Shown here: in pieces, positions 1-8,389 of the stretch
Position numbering within the stretch: position 1 is the first letter of the stretch
How the letters are laid out: each line of letters begins with the position of its first letter
From: JBAXPW01 sp037132015
Lineage (GTDB): Bacteria; Patescibacteriota; Microgenomatia; UBA1406; GWC2-37-13
DNA: 22,508 nucleotides
NCBI GenBank assembly: GCA_037132015.1
Contig: JBAXPW010000021.1
Coordinates: 1 to 22,508, forward strand
Direction of reading: 5' to 3'
Program-made: the position numbers and the translations under genes
The notes under the pieces: model-generated
Told to the model about the DNA's origin: nothing
The model's database searches: none
Seen by the model: the letters and a program-made list of their open reading frames with translations, nothing else

Positions 1-49
1 TAGCATATATATAAACTATATCATTAAATACAATCTCATTTCTTACCTT

Positions 50-433
50 TTAATCTATTTCATTCCATGATATTATCGAAAATACGGTATTAATAAGAGT
101 GCCTGTAATCTGAATTTTTCGAGTGTGTGAGTTATAAGTTCCTTCACTAGTGATTGTTATTGGATTTGATCCAGTAACTGTGATAATGACATTTCCGCTA
201 CCAATTGAAAGTGTTTCTCCGGTATATGAGGGATTACGAATAAGTTGAAGAATTGCATTGTCTGCTCCTGATTCTGCTACTGACAAAGCATTATCTCCGA
301 GCGTGTAGGAGCTGGTTGATTTTGCATTTAATACTGTTATTATAATTGAGGCAGTTGTAATAATTATACTGATTACCATAAAAATGAGAACTGTTACCAG
401 AACTTGACCCTTACAATTTTTCATTTTATTCAT
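50..433 (-). CDS. PilX-like minor prepilin lacking Glu5
   Basis: Predicted small secreted pseudopilin (127 residues from this start), last gene of the pilus operon in this window. The N-terminus has a short basic leader (MNKMKNCKG), then a long hydrophobic helix (about residues 10-36), the layout of a class III signal peptide cut by prepilin peptidase after Gly9. The mature residue 5 would be Thr, not the usual Glu, as in PilX/GspK-type minor pilins. The rest is Ser/Thr/Ile-rich and beta-like, with no family I recognise. An open frame extends to 460, but the ATG at 433 follows an AGGA (minus strand, 447-444) by 10 bases and avoids overlap with the stop of the upstream gene, so I prefer it. 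It probably sits with the other minor pilins at the pilus base or tip. Exact role unknown. Confidence 0.75.
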   Translation of the reverse strand: MNKMKNCKGQVLVTVLIFMVISIIITTASIIITVLNAKSTSSYTLGDNALSVAESGADNAILQLIRNPSYTGETLSIGSGNVIITVTGSNPITITSEGTYNSHTRKIQITGTLINTVFSIISWNEID

Positions 434-434
434 A

Positions 435-929
435 TTATCGTATTCCTGAAGAAATTTCATAATTTTTTTGTACAGGTCCAGATTTGGGCTGGATGGTGCT
501 AGTTACGGTAAACACTACGTGAATAGTATTTTTACCACCAACATTTCCGATCCGTTGAAATTGTATATTGTTTACACGACTTAAATTGCTATTCAGGGTG
601 TTTGATATACTATTTGATGTTAGAACAAGATTATTTGAATTTAAATTATATGTGTAATTAATACCACCAATCACGAGTGCTAGTGATGATGTACTTTGTC
701 CCGGGGATGAAGGTGTTGTAATTGATGTTGCTCGGTGAATATCATATGATAATCTGTTCATAATATATCTTCCATCTTGTTCGACGCTTGAATAAGATGA
801 TGATTCAAGTTTTACTCCTAAGATTGAGACAAATACATCAGTTAGAATAATAAGAAATATACTTAAAATTCCCATATATATGAGCAATTCAATAAGAGTG
901 AATCCAGATGAAATATTTTTATTATTCAT
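435..929 (-). CDS. PilW-like type IV minor prepilin
   Basis: A 164-residue prepilin. The leader MNNKNISSG is followed by FTLIELL, the classic prepilin peptidase site (cut after Gly9, Phe at +1, Glu14 as mature Glu5), then a hydrophobic helix to about residue 37. The 'SVEQDGRYIMNRLSYDIHRA' stretch after the helix resembles the conserved region of PilW/GspJ-type minor pilins, which are often linked to pilus initiation. The C-terminal domain is Ser/Asn/Thr-rich with beta-strand character. Its ATG lies 1 base after the TAA of the 616-residue pseudopilin gene, so the two are almost certainly translated from one mRNA. No clear Shine-Dalgarno is visible, and translational coupling is likely. PilW assignment rests on the N-terminal region and context only. 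Confidence 0.85.
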   Translation of the reverse strand: MNNKNISSGFTLIELLIYMGILSIFLIILTDVFVSILGVKLESSSYSSVEQDGRYIMNRLSYDIHRATSITTPSSPGQSTSSLALVIGGINYTYNLNSNNLVLTSNSISNTLNSNLSRVNNIQFQRIGNVGGKNTIHVVFTVTSTIQPKSGPVQKNYEISSGIR

Positions 930-930
930 A

Positions 931-2781
931 TTAAGGTGAATAGTTAATTATTACATCATTAAGAGTTGGGATATCGGTGTTTGAACTACTTAAATTGACA
1001 CGATATCGAAAATAGCGACCGCTTACAGAGTTGAGAGGAATTGCTCCTCCTGATGAAAAAAATGTTTGCGTTGTTCCATCAGGACCGACAAAGTTCCAAG
1101 TTGAATTATCAGAATTAGTTGCGATTTGGAATGTAGAGCTTGTATTTGAAGTATTTGTTGCATTCCACTGAATACGATTAAATCCAACCGTGCTATTTGC
1201 ATCAAATGTTGAAGAAGTAAATGTCCCAAAATTAGCACCAGACGATATTCCATTGTACCCGATTGTGATCGAATCAAGTTTTACTAGTTGTGTACCATTA
1301 CTAATAAGAAAAGCTTTAACACGTATTTTTTTTGTTGATGATGAAAGAGTATTTATTGCAGAGTTGATTTGTGAAGTAGTGTTATAATTTGTTGCGCTTG
1401 CGGTAACCCAATTTGTTCCGTTATGATAGAGCCATGTAACTCCATCATCAGTCGAAAGCTGATATCGTATGGAACCACCATTGGGAACTTCTACAGAGGA
1501 AAAGGAACTCCAAGAAGTGATATTTGCATTAGTAAACGAAGTTGATTCATAAATTGTAGGATTTGTTGATGAATATGATGGAGTTCCTTGTCCGCTCGAA
1601 TTAAGTTGAACATTATCATACAATATTTTAAAAGGACCTCTATTTGAGGCATTCGTGTAATCGAGATAAGATGCTAATTTTAAATAATAAGTGCCGGATG
1701 TTTGGATTTTAGAACTGACATTAACCGTTACTGTTCCCGACCATCCTGAAGTTCCTACAATTTCTCCGCTATTCCATATTGCTTGTGCTAATGTAGGTGT
1801 ACCTGAAGTTGAATCAACAAAGGCATATAGTCTAAATGAATCTGGGTTTGGAGATCCTTGAAACTGAGTAACGCTCCACTGGAATGTTAATGATCCTGAT
1901 GGATTAATCATAGTTGTTGTAATTGGTTGTTGCCAATATCCTCCTGCTATTACATTTCTAGTAGAGGAAAAAGTTACATTTATTGCGCCATTTGGATTTC
2001 CTCCTGTAGAAGATCGTGTACCTGATACTGCAGATGTGGTACCCCATTCTCCATATGTCCAACCCGATGTATTTGTATCAAAAGTTGAGTTTGAGGAGCT
2101 TGCGGATACGAGAGTTGAGGTATCATGGAGTTGTGCATATCCACCCGTAACTTCAATTTTTGCTGAATCAAATATGTAATCTGCAGGAGTTGTATAATCA
2201 TCAATAAAACTTCCAGAACTATTTGAGCTAAGTAGTCGAACATCTCCACCATTTGTATTAGATGATGTAGTGTTTGAAAAAGTACCAGTATTAAAATCTA
2301 TCTGAGTTGTTTGTGTCCATGTTGTGTTTTGTAAATAGCGATGAAAATATTCTGTACTTGAAATACTAGTTGGTATAGGATCATTCCACGATACTGTACT
2401 AATAATTTTTTTGGTTGATGGATCTATCGTTCCGCTATTTTCAACGATTATGTTATTTGAATTTCGTAGAACATCTGATATTTCGATTTTGCGTGTAAAT
2501 CCATTAACTGTTTCAGTTCCTGTAACTAAACTCCAACTAGTACTCCCAATTATCCGTGGATAGTATGTCCCATTGGTTGCCAGATTTGTCCAACTAGTTT
2601 CTCGTATAGTTCGTAATGCATCCTTTGATTCACGAAGAAGTGCTGTTGCCATAAGACGATTTCCTTCTTGTGTTTTTCCTTCTCTTGATGCAACAAAGCC
2701 TGTGATTAATGCAGGTAACAACATGAACATCAATGCTATTGCAACGAGTATCTCAACTAATACAACCCCACTTTTTGACAT
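931..2781 (-). CDS. Giant adhesin-like prepilin (616 aa) with beta-sandwich ectodomain
   Basis: A prepilin-type protein far longer than the usual 120-250 residues. The leader MSKSG is followed by VVLVEIL (cut after Gly5, Glu10 as mature Glu5) and a hydrophobic helix to about residue 30, as in PilV/GspI-type minor pilins. Residues about 140-616 are Ser/Thr/Asn-rich and look like at least three beta modules. One, at about 240-395, resembles a jelly-roll carbohydrate-binding fold. A second, at about 410-510, carries 'QLSTDDGVTW'. A third, at about 512-616, carries 'GRYFRYRVNL' and ends in 'LNDVIINYSP'. There are no Cys residues in the ectodomain. The inferred role is a surface-exposed tip adhesin held by the pilin helix. 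The fold guesses come from composition and pattern, not alignment. It lies 8 bases after the GspH-like gene. Confidence 0.82.
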   Translation of the reverse strand: MSKSGVVLVEILVAIALMFMLLPALITGFVASREGKTQEGNRLMATALLRESKDALRTIRETSWTNLATNGTYYPRIIGSTSWSLVTGTETVNGFTRKIEISDVLRNSNNIIVENSGTIDPSTKKIISTVSWNDPIPTSISSTEYFHRYLQNTTWTQTTQIDFNTGTFSNTTSSNTNGGDVRLLSSNSSGSFIDDYTTPADYIFDSAKIEVTGGYAQLHDTSTLVSASSSNSTFDTNTSGWTYGEWGTTSAVSGTRSSTGGNPNGAINVTFSSTRNVIAGGYWQQPITTTMINPSGSLTFQWSVTQFQGSPNPDSFRLYAFVDSTSGTPTLAQAIWNSGEIVGTSGWSGTVTVNVSSKIQTSGTYYLKLASYLDYTNASNRGPFKILYDNVQLNSSGQGTPSYSSTNPTIYESTSFTNANITSWSSFSSVEVPNGGSIRYQLSTDDGVTWLYHNGTNWVTASATNYNTTSQINSAINTLSSSTKKIRVKAFLISNGTQLVKLDSITIGYNGISSGANFGTFTSSTFDANSTVGFNRIQWNATNTSNTSSTFQIATNSDNSTWNFVGPDGTTQTFFSSGGAIPLNSVSGRYFRYRVNLSSSNTDIPTLNDVIINYSP

Positions 2782-2789
2782 GTTTAATA

Positions 2790-3269
2790 TTAATTTAAAG
2801 TAATAGATCCTAATTGATTTATTGTTATAGTTTTTTGTTCTTTACTTCTCGTATTTAATAACACTACACTAGTTGATCCATTTAAAAAATTTGAAATTTC
2901 TCCACTTTGACGAGAAAATAATAAGGTATTTGATGGAAAACGAACATTAGTTAATGTCTGTCCTTCATCTAGTGTAACTACGAAGTTTTGATTGTTTGAT
3001 GGTGTGTATGTAGAACCTGAAAAAAGAGTGTATTTATTTGTTTCAAAATATATACCAAAAGGTTGAACACTTCCAACATCATTACTCGCGCCCGACATGG
3101 ATTTGAGCTGTTGTTGTTTAATATCCGCAATCAATATATTTGTCGCGCTATCGAGTGTTGCTTGGAGAATTGGTTGGGATATTGTTACATAAATCATACC
3201 TGATAGTATAAAAAAAATTCCCATAACTATGAGAAGTTCTACTATGGTATAAGCACTAATATTTTTCAT
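2790..3269 (-). CDS. GspH/FimT-like type IV minor prepilin
   Basis: A 159-residue prepilin. The N-terminus MKNISA is followed by YTIVELLIVMGIFFILSG. The predicted peptidase cut is after Ala6, with Glu11 as mature Glu5; Ala at -1 replaces the usual Gly, which prepilin peptidases can tolerate. The hydrophobic helix runs to about residue 28. The following 'ATNILIADIKQQQLKSMS' segment is the pattern of GspH/FimT pseudopilins, and the C-terminal half is beta-rich ('FGIYFETNKYTLFSG'). It is the first pilin gene after pilC, with a 43-base gap that is AT-rich and shows no clear promoter or terminator. It is likely part of the minor pilin complex that primes pilus assembly. Confidence 0.85.
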   Translation of the reverse strand: MKNISAYTIVELLIVMGIFFILSGMIYVTISQPILQATLDSATNILIADIKQQQLKSMSGASNDVGSVQPFGIYFETNKYTLFSGSTYTPSNNQNFVVTLDEGQTLTNVRFPSNTLLFSRQSGEISNFLNGSTSVVLLNTRSKEQKTITINQLGSITLN

Positions 3270-3312
3270 AAAATATGGAAGGGTAATTGTTATCTATGAA
3301 AATTAAATAAAA

Positions 3313-4365
3313 TTATCGTGTTGAAATATTTCCTATTAACGAATAAATTGGTGATATGACTGCTAATAATATTGATCCGACTGCAAGTCCAATAAAAAGT
3401 ATGAGAATTGGCTCTAGTAAAGTAGTAATAGATAATAATTTACTCTCAACTCGTATTTGAGAGCGTTCACTAATTTGAATAAATGACTTTTCAAGAGCCC
3501 CACTTTTTTCTCCAGCTTCTATAATGCGGATCATAGATGGAGGAAGATACGCTTTGCTTAATTGAAAACCTTGAGATAACTTTTTTCCTGCAAATACTGC
3601 TTCTCTTGCCTTTTTGACTGCATTGCGAGCATGATGTTGTAATGCTATTTCATTTACCATATCCAGACAAGATAAAAGCGGAATTCCTGAACTAAGTAAT
3701 AACGCGATGCTTCGACTTATTCGGGTAATATCGATATCTCTTCCCAACGGATAGAGTAAAGGAAGTGAAAAAAAAGCATTCATAAATTCTTGTTTTCTGG
3801 TTGAATATAAGTATGAAAGAAAAGCTATTATGCAAGCAAATAATGTAATTATGTATACATTATATTTTAGAAAAAATGATGATGCAAATATCATTGCATT
3901 CGTTTGAGCCGGCAATATCATATTTAAACGAGTAAATACAATTGCGATGCGGGGTATAACATATACGAGGAGAAGTACAATTACTCCAATAAACACGATC
4001 ATAATAAAAAAAGGATACGAAATATCATGTTTTACTTTTTCAACAAATGCGATATCTTTTTTTATATCCTTTACTAAATCTCGTAATGTAACATCAATAG
4101 TTCCAGATTGCTCAGCTGCTTTAATGAGTTGAAGCGAGATAATATCAAATGCTTTAGGCGATTTTTCAAAAGAATATCCAATTGAGCGTCCTTCATTAAG
4201 ATCATCTTGTAAAATAAGAAGAATTTTTCGGGAGTCTCCTTTTGCATCTTCAAGAAGCGAATCAACCGTATCTATCATTGATATACCCGAAGAAATCATT
4301 GTCTCCATGTTGCTAAACAATTCCAGTCTTTCCATCATTGACAATGTTATTGATGTTTTTTTCAT
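3313..4365 (-). CDS. pilC: Type IV pilus inner-membrane platform protein PilC (GspF family)
   Basis: A 350-residue GspF/PilC-family membrane protein, the platform on which the PilB motor acts to add pilin subunits. It has the two-domain GspF arrangement. The first cytoplasmic helical domain covers about residues 15-118 and contains 'KAAEQSGTIDVTLRDL'. Membrane segments follow at about 119-142 and 170-190. The second domain covers about 210-315 and contains 'IEAGEKSGALEKSFIQIS', the matching E-SG-L signature. A final membrane helix lies at about 318-342. Length is slightly below the usual 400 because the N-terminal extension is short. Its ATG lies 5 bases after the pilB stop. The order pilB-pilC-pilins is standard for type IV pilus and related competence or secretion loci. 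Confidence 0.93.
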   Translation of the reverse strand: MKKTSITLSMMERLELFSNMETMISSGISMIDTVDSLLEDAKGDSRKILLILQDDLNEGRSIGYSFEKSPKAFDIISLQLIKAAEQSGTIDVTLRDLVKDIKKDIAFVEKVKHDISYPFFIMIVFIGVIVLLLVYVIPRIAIVFTRLNMILPAQTNAMIFASSFFLKYNVYIITLFACIIAFLSYLYSTRKQEFMNAFFSLPLLYPLGRDIDITRISRSIALLLSSGIPLLSCLDMVNEIALQHHARNAVKKAREAVFAGKKLSQGFQLSKAYLPPSMIRIIEAGEKSGALEKSFIQISERSQIRVESKLLSITTLLEPILILFIGLAVGSILLAVISPIYSLIGNISTR

Positions 4366-4370
4366 ATATG

Positions 4371-6083
4371 TTAAATTACCATAGTTGCATGTATGACTTC
4401 ATCGATTGTTGTTATTCCCTGACCTGTTTTATCCAATCCATCTTGAAGCATAGTTGTCATACCTTCTTCAATTGCTTTATTCATAATTTGTTCTGCATTT
4501 GCTTTATTGGAAATTAATTCCCGAATTTCTGAAGTAATTTCCAAAATTTCAAATATACCGATTCTCCCTGAATATCCTGTTTTGTAACAGACATCACATC
4601 CTTTTCCAGCATAAAATCGAATTTCATTTTGGTGTTTAAAGTGTTCAGATAAGAGAGTATTTATATGAGAAAGTTCGGGCCTTTCTTTACCATCTACAAA
4701 CCATTTCTTATCTTTTATCGTAACTTCTTGACTGACTTTACATTTTGTACAAATTTTACGAATAAGTCGTTGTCCTATTATTATATTTACTGTACTTGCA
4801 ACGAGAAAAGGTTCGATCTCCATATCAATTAATCGTGGAAGTGTTGTGGCTGCGTTATTTGTATGAAGCGTTGATAATACTAGGTGTCCTGTCGTTGCAG
4901 AATTAACTGCTATAGATGCTGTTTCTTTATCGCGAATTTCTCCAACAAAAATAATATCAGGATCTTGACGTAAGATTGCGCGAAGTCCATTTGCAAAAGT
5001 AAGATCAGCCTTTGAATTGACCTGTATCTGATTAATATGTGGCATATCATATTCAACTGGATCTTCTATAGTTGCAATATTTTTTTCTTGAGAATTAAGT
5101 GTTTTTATGAGTGAATAAATAGTGGTTGTTTTACCAGATCCTGTAGGGCCAGTTGAGAGCACCATTCCGTACGGTCTCCTATATCCTCTTTGGATTTTTT
5201 CAATATCTTTTTGGTTAAGTCCGAGATCTTCAAAAGAATATTGTCTTGAATGGGAAGATAAAATACGTAATACAGCCTTTTCTCCACGGGTAATTGGTAC
5301 TATAGATGCTCTAATATCAATTCTTTCAGTCTCAAGAACTATTTGAATATGTCCATCTTGTGCTGTGAGATGTTCATCGCCTCTTAGTTTTGCAAGAACC
5401 TTAATTTTATTAATTATTTGATCGTGAAAGCTTGCAGGTAGATTAACAGCATTATGGAGGATTCCATCAACTCTAAATCTAACAAGGCACATATCATTTG
5501 TTGGTTCGATATGAATATCTGACGCTTTATTTTCATATGCATATTTTATCAATAGATTTACGAGATTGCTGATTGGCATGTCTGCATTGTGAGAAATTTT
5601 TGCCTTCTCTATTTCTCCACGGATTAATTCATCAAAAGCTGACTGAAGTTCTTTTTCATAAACTTTAAATGAAGATATGATGTCTTTTTCTGTAGCAAAA
5701 TATACTACAATTTTTTGTCCTGTTTTTTTTGATAAAAGATTTATAAATTCTTGATTTGAAGGATCAATCATTGCAACTTTTAATGTATTACCTTCTCGAT
5801 TAAATGCAAGCGCATTATTTTTTTTTGCGACAATTTCTGGGATGATAGACACCACAGATTGATCAATAGATTCTGTCTCAAGATGTATATAAGGGACAGA
5901 CAAAATACTTGCTATTGTTCTTCCGAGATTTTCATCAGATACTAAGTCTTGATCAAGAAGTAATTGATAAAGTGATTTTTTAGTTGTTGTGCTTTCTACA
6001 TACAATTCTTCTAATTTATGAGGATCAATAACATTAAACTCTTTTATTGCTTTATAGAGTTGAGCGTCTGTATAAGGTTGCAT
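4371..6083 (-). CDS. pilB: Type IV pilus extension ATPase PilB (GspE family)
   Basis: A 570-residue hexameric ATPase that drives pilus extension from the cytoplasmic face. The N-terminal MshEN/T2SSE-N domain spans about residues 1-150. The Walker A loop GPTGSGKT is at 312-319 (Lys318). The Walker B region DPDIIFVGEIRD starts at Asp374 with Glu382. The His-box-like 'TTGHLVLSTLHTN' follows. The C-terminal domain has the tetracysteine zinc site of the PilB/GspE branch: C445-x2-C448 and C496-x2-C499. PilT retraction ATPases lack both the N-terminal domain and this zinc site, which argues for extension. The gene follows the response regulator by 14 bases and precedes pilC by 5. No PilT, PilM-Q or prepilin peptidase gene is in the window. 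Confidence 0.95.
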   Translation of the reverse strand: MQPYTDAQLYKAIKEFNVIDPHKLEELYVESTTTKKSLYQLLLDQDLVSDENLGRTIASILSVPYIHLETESIDQSVVSIIPEIVAKKNNALAFNREGNTLKVAMIDPSNQEFINLLSKKTGQKIVVYFATEKDIISSFKVYEKELQSAFDELIRGEIEKAKISHNADMPISNLVNLLIKYAYENKASDIHIEPTNDMCLVRFRVDGILHNAVNLPASFHDQIINKIKVLAKLRGDEHLTAQDGHIQIVLETERIDIRASIVPITRGEKAVLRILSSHSRQYSFEDLGLNQKDIEKIQRGYRRPYGMVLSTGPTGSGKTTTIYSLIKTLNSQEKNIATIEDPVEYDMPHINQIQVNSKADLTFANGLRAILRQDPDIIFVGEIRDKETASIAVNSATTGHLVLSTLHTNNAATTLPRLIDMEIEPFLVASTVNIIIGQRLIRKICTKCKVSQEVTIKDKKWFVDGKERPELSHINTLLSEHFKHQNEIRFYAGKGCDVCYKTGYSGRIGIFEILEITSEIRELISNKANAEQIMNKAIEEGMTTMLQDGLDKTGQGITTIDEVIHATMVI

Positions 6084-6097
6084 AATAATTATGTATA

Positions 6098-6469
6098 TTA
6101 ACCAATAAGTAATATTTCATTAATTTTTTGGACAATTGTCTCTAGTCTAATATCACTTTTTATAATATATCCTACTGCACCTAGTTCTTTTCCTTTATCT
6201 ATATCTTCTTTTTGCCCAAGATTTGATGCTATTATTACCGGAATGGATTTGAATGTATCATTGCTCTTTATTTCTTTTAATGTAGTAAAACCATCCATGA
6301 TAGGCATGACTATATCTAAAATAATCAAGTCGGGCATAAAAGAATTAAGTATTTTTAGTGCATCAACACCATTTATCGCGAGTTTTACCTCAAACCCTGC
6401 TTTAAGAAGACTGACTTTGTAGGCACTTCCCAAAAATTTATCATCTTCGACTACTAATATTTTTTTCAT
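6098..6469 (-). CDS. Stand-alone CheY-like response regulator heading the pilus operon
   Basis: A 123-residue receiver domain with no output domain. The acidic pair is D9/D10, the phosphoacceptor is D52 (in 'LIILDIVMP'), the switch Ser is S82 ('IIASNLG') and the conserved Lys is K104 ('GYIIKSD'). It is the 5'-most gene of the pil cluster, 14 bases before pilB, and lies back-to-back with a hybrid-free histidine kinase 51 bases away. The likely role is to pass the kinase signal to the pilus machine by protein contact, as PilG/PilH or CheY-type single-domain regulators do; it cannot bind DNA by itself. No Shine-Dalgarno is visible. A TATAAT-like hexamer on the minus strand at 6518-6513 could be its -10, but the -35 is poor. 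Confidence 0.92.
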   Translation of the reverse strand: MKKILVVEDDKFLGSAYKVSLLKAGFEVKLAINGVDALKILNSFMPDLIILDIVMPIMDGFTTLKEIKSNDTFKSIPVIIASNLGQKEDIDKGKELGAVGYIIKSDIRLETIVQKINEILLIG

Positions 6470-6520
6470 AGTTGTTATATTAATAGTACACTATAAATAA
6501 CATACATAAAGTATTATATT

Positions 6521-8389
6521 TTGAAATGTGTTATAAATAAGTATATAGACACAGATAATAAAATATTGCTACACAACGAATTGGAATTATTTTTTGAACA
6601 TTCTCAGGATGTCATGTGTTTTTTTAATGATAAAGGAGAAATCATAAAATATAATGAATCATTTATTAAGTTAACAGGTGTAAGTAGGGGTATATTTTGG
6701 GACTCAATTCATCCAGAAGATGTAGAATTGTGCAAAAGTAAAACTTCACAAATGCAATATGGTCAAGGATCGTGCGAACTTGAACTACGTGTTAAGAATA
6801 TCGATAATAGTTTTGTATTAATAGAATTTAATGTTGTAATGACTTCTTCAAATATATATTATGCAATTGGGCATCATATTACTTCTTGTCAAAAATCAAA
6901 AATGTTAGTTCGGGAAGATCATCAAGAACTTACAAAGTATCGTCTTGCACTTGATAGCGCTTTTGATCACATCGTTATCACTGATCCGAATGGAATAGTA
7001 ATATATGCAAATCCCGGTGTAGAAGCCCTAACTGGATATAGTAATGGCGAGACAGTTGGATCAAAAGCTGGAAAATTATGGGGCGGGCTTATGTCAAAAA
7101 AATTGTATAAAGAGTTGTGGGATAAAATAAAGATTGATAAAGTTCCATTCGTAGGTACAATCACAAATAAACGAAAAAATGGAGAGTTGTATGAAGCAGA
7201 AGTAAAAATCACTTCAATTTTAAATTCTGAAGGAGAAATTATTTTTTTTGTTGGAATAGAACGAGATATTACTAAAGAAAAAAATACAGAGATTGAAAAA
7301 ATTAAAAATGAAGCTATTTTAGAAAATATTGGTGAAGGGTTAGTTGTAACTGATATTGATGGAAAAATTATTGTTGTAAATAATGCCTTTGTTCAATTAA
7401 CAGGTTGGAATTTATTTGAGGTTGTTGGGAAAAATATGTTTGATGTTCTCGTTAAGTATGACGATAAAGGTACAGAGATATCTCGTGATAAACGAAGTCT
7501 ATATAGAGTATTAGTAGGGGAAGTTACAGAAGGTCGTGTAAGTACAATTAGTGATACTCACTGGTATAAAAGAAAAGATGGAACAAAATTGCCAGTTACT
7601 GGGGTTGTTACCCCAATAGTTGTAGATGGAATAATTTCAGGTGCTGTGCAGTTATTTCGCGACATAACTAAGGAAAAAGAGGTTGACAAAATGAAGACAG
7701 ATTTTATTTCTTTGGTTTCTCATCAATTGCGGACTCCATTAACATCTATTCGATGGTTTATAGAATTGCTGAGAAATGATCTTGAAAATAACTGTAGTGC
7801 TGATCAAAAAGAATATATATTGAAGATAGATCAATCAAATAACGCAATGATAGATTTGGTAAATTCACTATTAAATGTATCTCGTATTGAGTCTGGTAAG
7901 TTAGTTATTGTTCCTGATAATGTAGATGGAGTATCTTTACTCAAAGAAGTGATTGGAGAAGTTGAAGTGCAGTATAAAGAAAAGAATCAAAAACTGAGTG
8001 TAGAAATTGCTAATGATTTTCCTACCCTCTATATCGATAAAGGGCTGCTGAGACAAATTTTTATTAATCTTTTAACAAATGCAATTAAATACTCCGATTA
8101 TGAAAAAGAAATTCGTGTCATTCTTCAATATGCAGAGAATGAAATTGTGTTTGAAGTAATAGATCAAGGATGCGGCATTCCAGATAATCAGTTTGATAAG
8201 ATTTTTCACAAATTCTTTAGAGCAGAGAATGCTCTAAAAATAGATACAAATGGAAGTGGACTTGGTTTATACATGGTAAAATCTATAGTTAATGTATTTA
8301 ATGGAAGTATTACGTATTCGAGTAAAATTGATAGGGGAACTGTATTTACTGTTCGGATTCCGAGAAATTTTGCTCCAGATAAAGTTTGA
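6521..8389 (+). CDS. Soluble triple-PAS sensor histidine kinase
   Basis: A 622-residue kinase without a membrane segment, so it probably senses an internal signal such as redox state, a gas or a bound ligand. Three PAS domains are seen at about residues 22-128, 140-255 and 265-385; the second and third end in the typical 'RDITKEK' junction. A HisKA domain follows with H401 in 'SLVSHQLRTPLTSIRW'. The HATPase domain has the N box 'NLLTNAIKYS', the G1 box 'DQGCGIP' and the G2 box 'GSGLGLYMVKSI'. The start is uncertain: no in-frame ATG precedes residue 36, so TTG at 6521 is used, with other TTG codons a little downstream. It is divergent from the response regulator of the pil operon and its likely partner. 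Its TGA overlaps the start of the next frame (TTGA). Confidence 0.9.
   Translation: MKCVINKYIDTDNKILLHNELELFFEHSQDVMCFFNDKGEIIKYNESFIKLTGVSRGIFWDSIHPEDVELCKSKTSQMQYGQGSCELELRVKNIDNSFVLIEFNVVMTSSNIYYAIGHHITSCQKSKMLVREDHQELTKYRLALDSAFDHIVITDPNGIVIYANPGVEALTGYSNGETVGSKAGKLWGGLMSKKLYKELWDKIKIDKVPFVGTITNKRKNGELYEAEVKITSILNSEGEIIFFVGIERDITKEKNTEIEKIKNEAILENIGEGLVVTDIDGKIIVVNNAFVQLTGWNLFEVVGKNMFDVLVKYDDKGTEISRDKRSLYRVLVGEVTEGRVSTISDTHWYKRKDGTKLPVTGVVTPIVVDGIISGAVQLFRDITKEKEVDKMKTDFISLVSHQLRTPLTSIRWFIELLRNDLENNCSADQKEYILKIDQSNNAMIDLVNSLLNVSRIESGKLVIVPDNVDGVSLLKEVIGEVEVQYKEKNQKLSVEIANDFPTLYIDKGLLRQIFINLLTNAIKYSDYEKEIRVILQYAENEIVFEVIDQGCGIPDNQFDKIFHKFFRAENALKIDTNGSGLGLYMVKSIVNVFNGSITYSSKIDRGTVFTVRIPRNFAPDKV

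Noticed and set aside
1190..1387. Open frames on the strand opposite the long pseudopilin, and similar ones opposite pilB, kinase, copA and the GT39-like gene
   Set aside because: They lie fully inside well-supported genes, have no recognisable domains and are explained by codon composition of the true gene.
8387..8389. UGA recoding (as in Gracilibacteria or Absconditabacteria)
   Set aside because: The kinase ends at TGA after a complete HATPase domain, Trp is encoded by TGG throughout, and no gene has in-frame TGA inside conserved domains.
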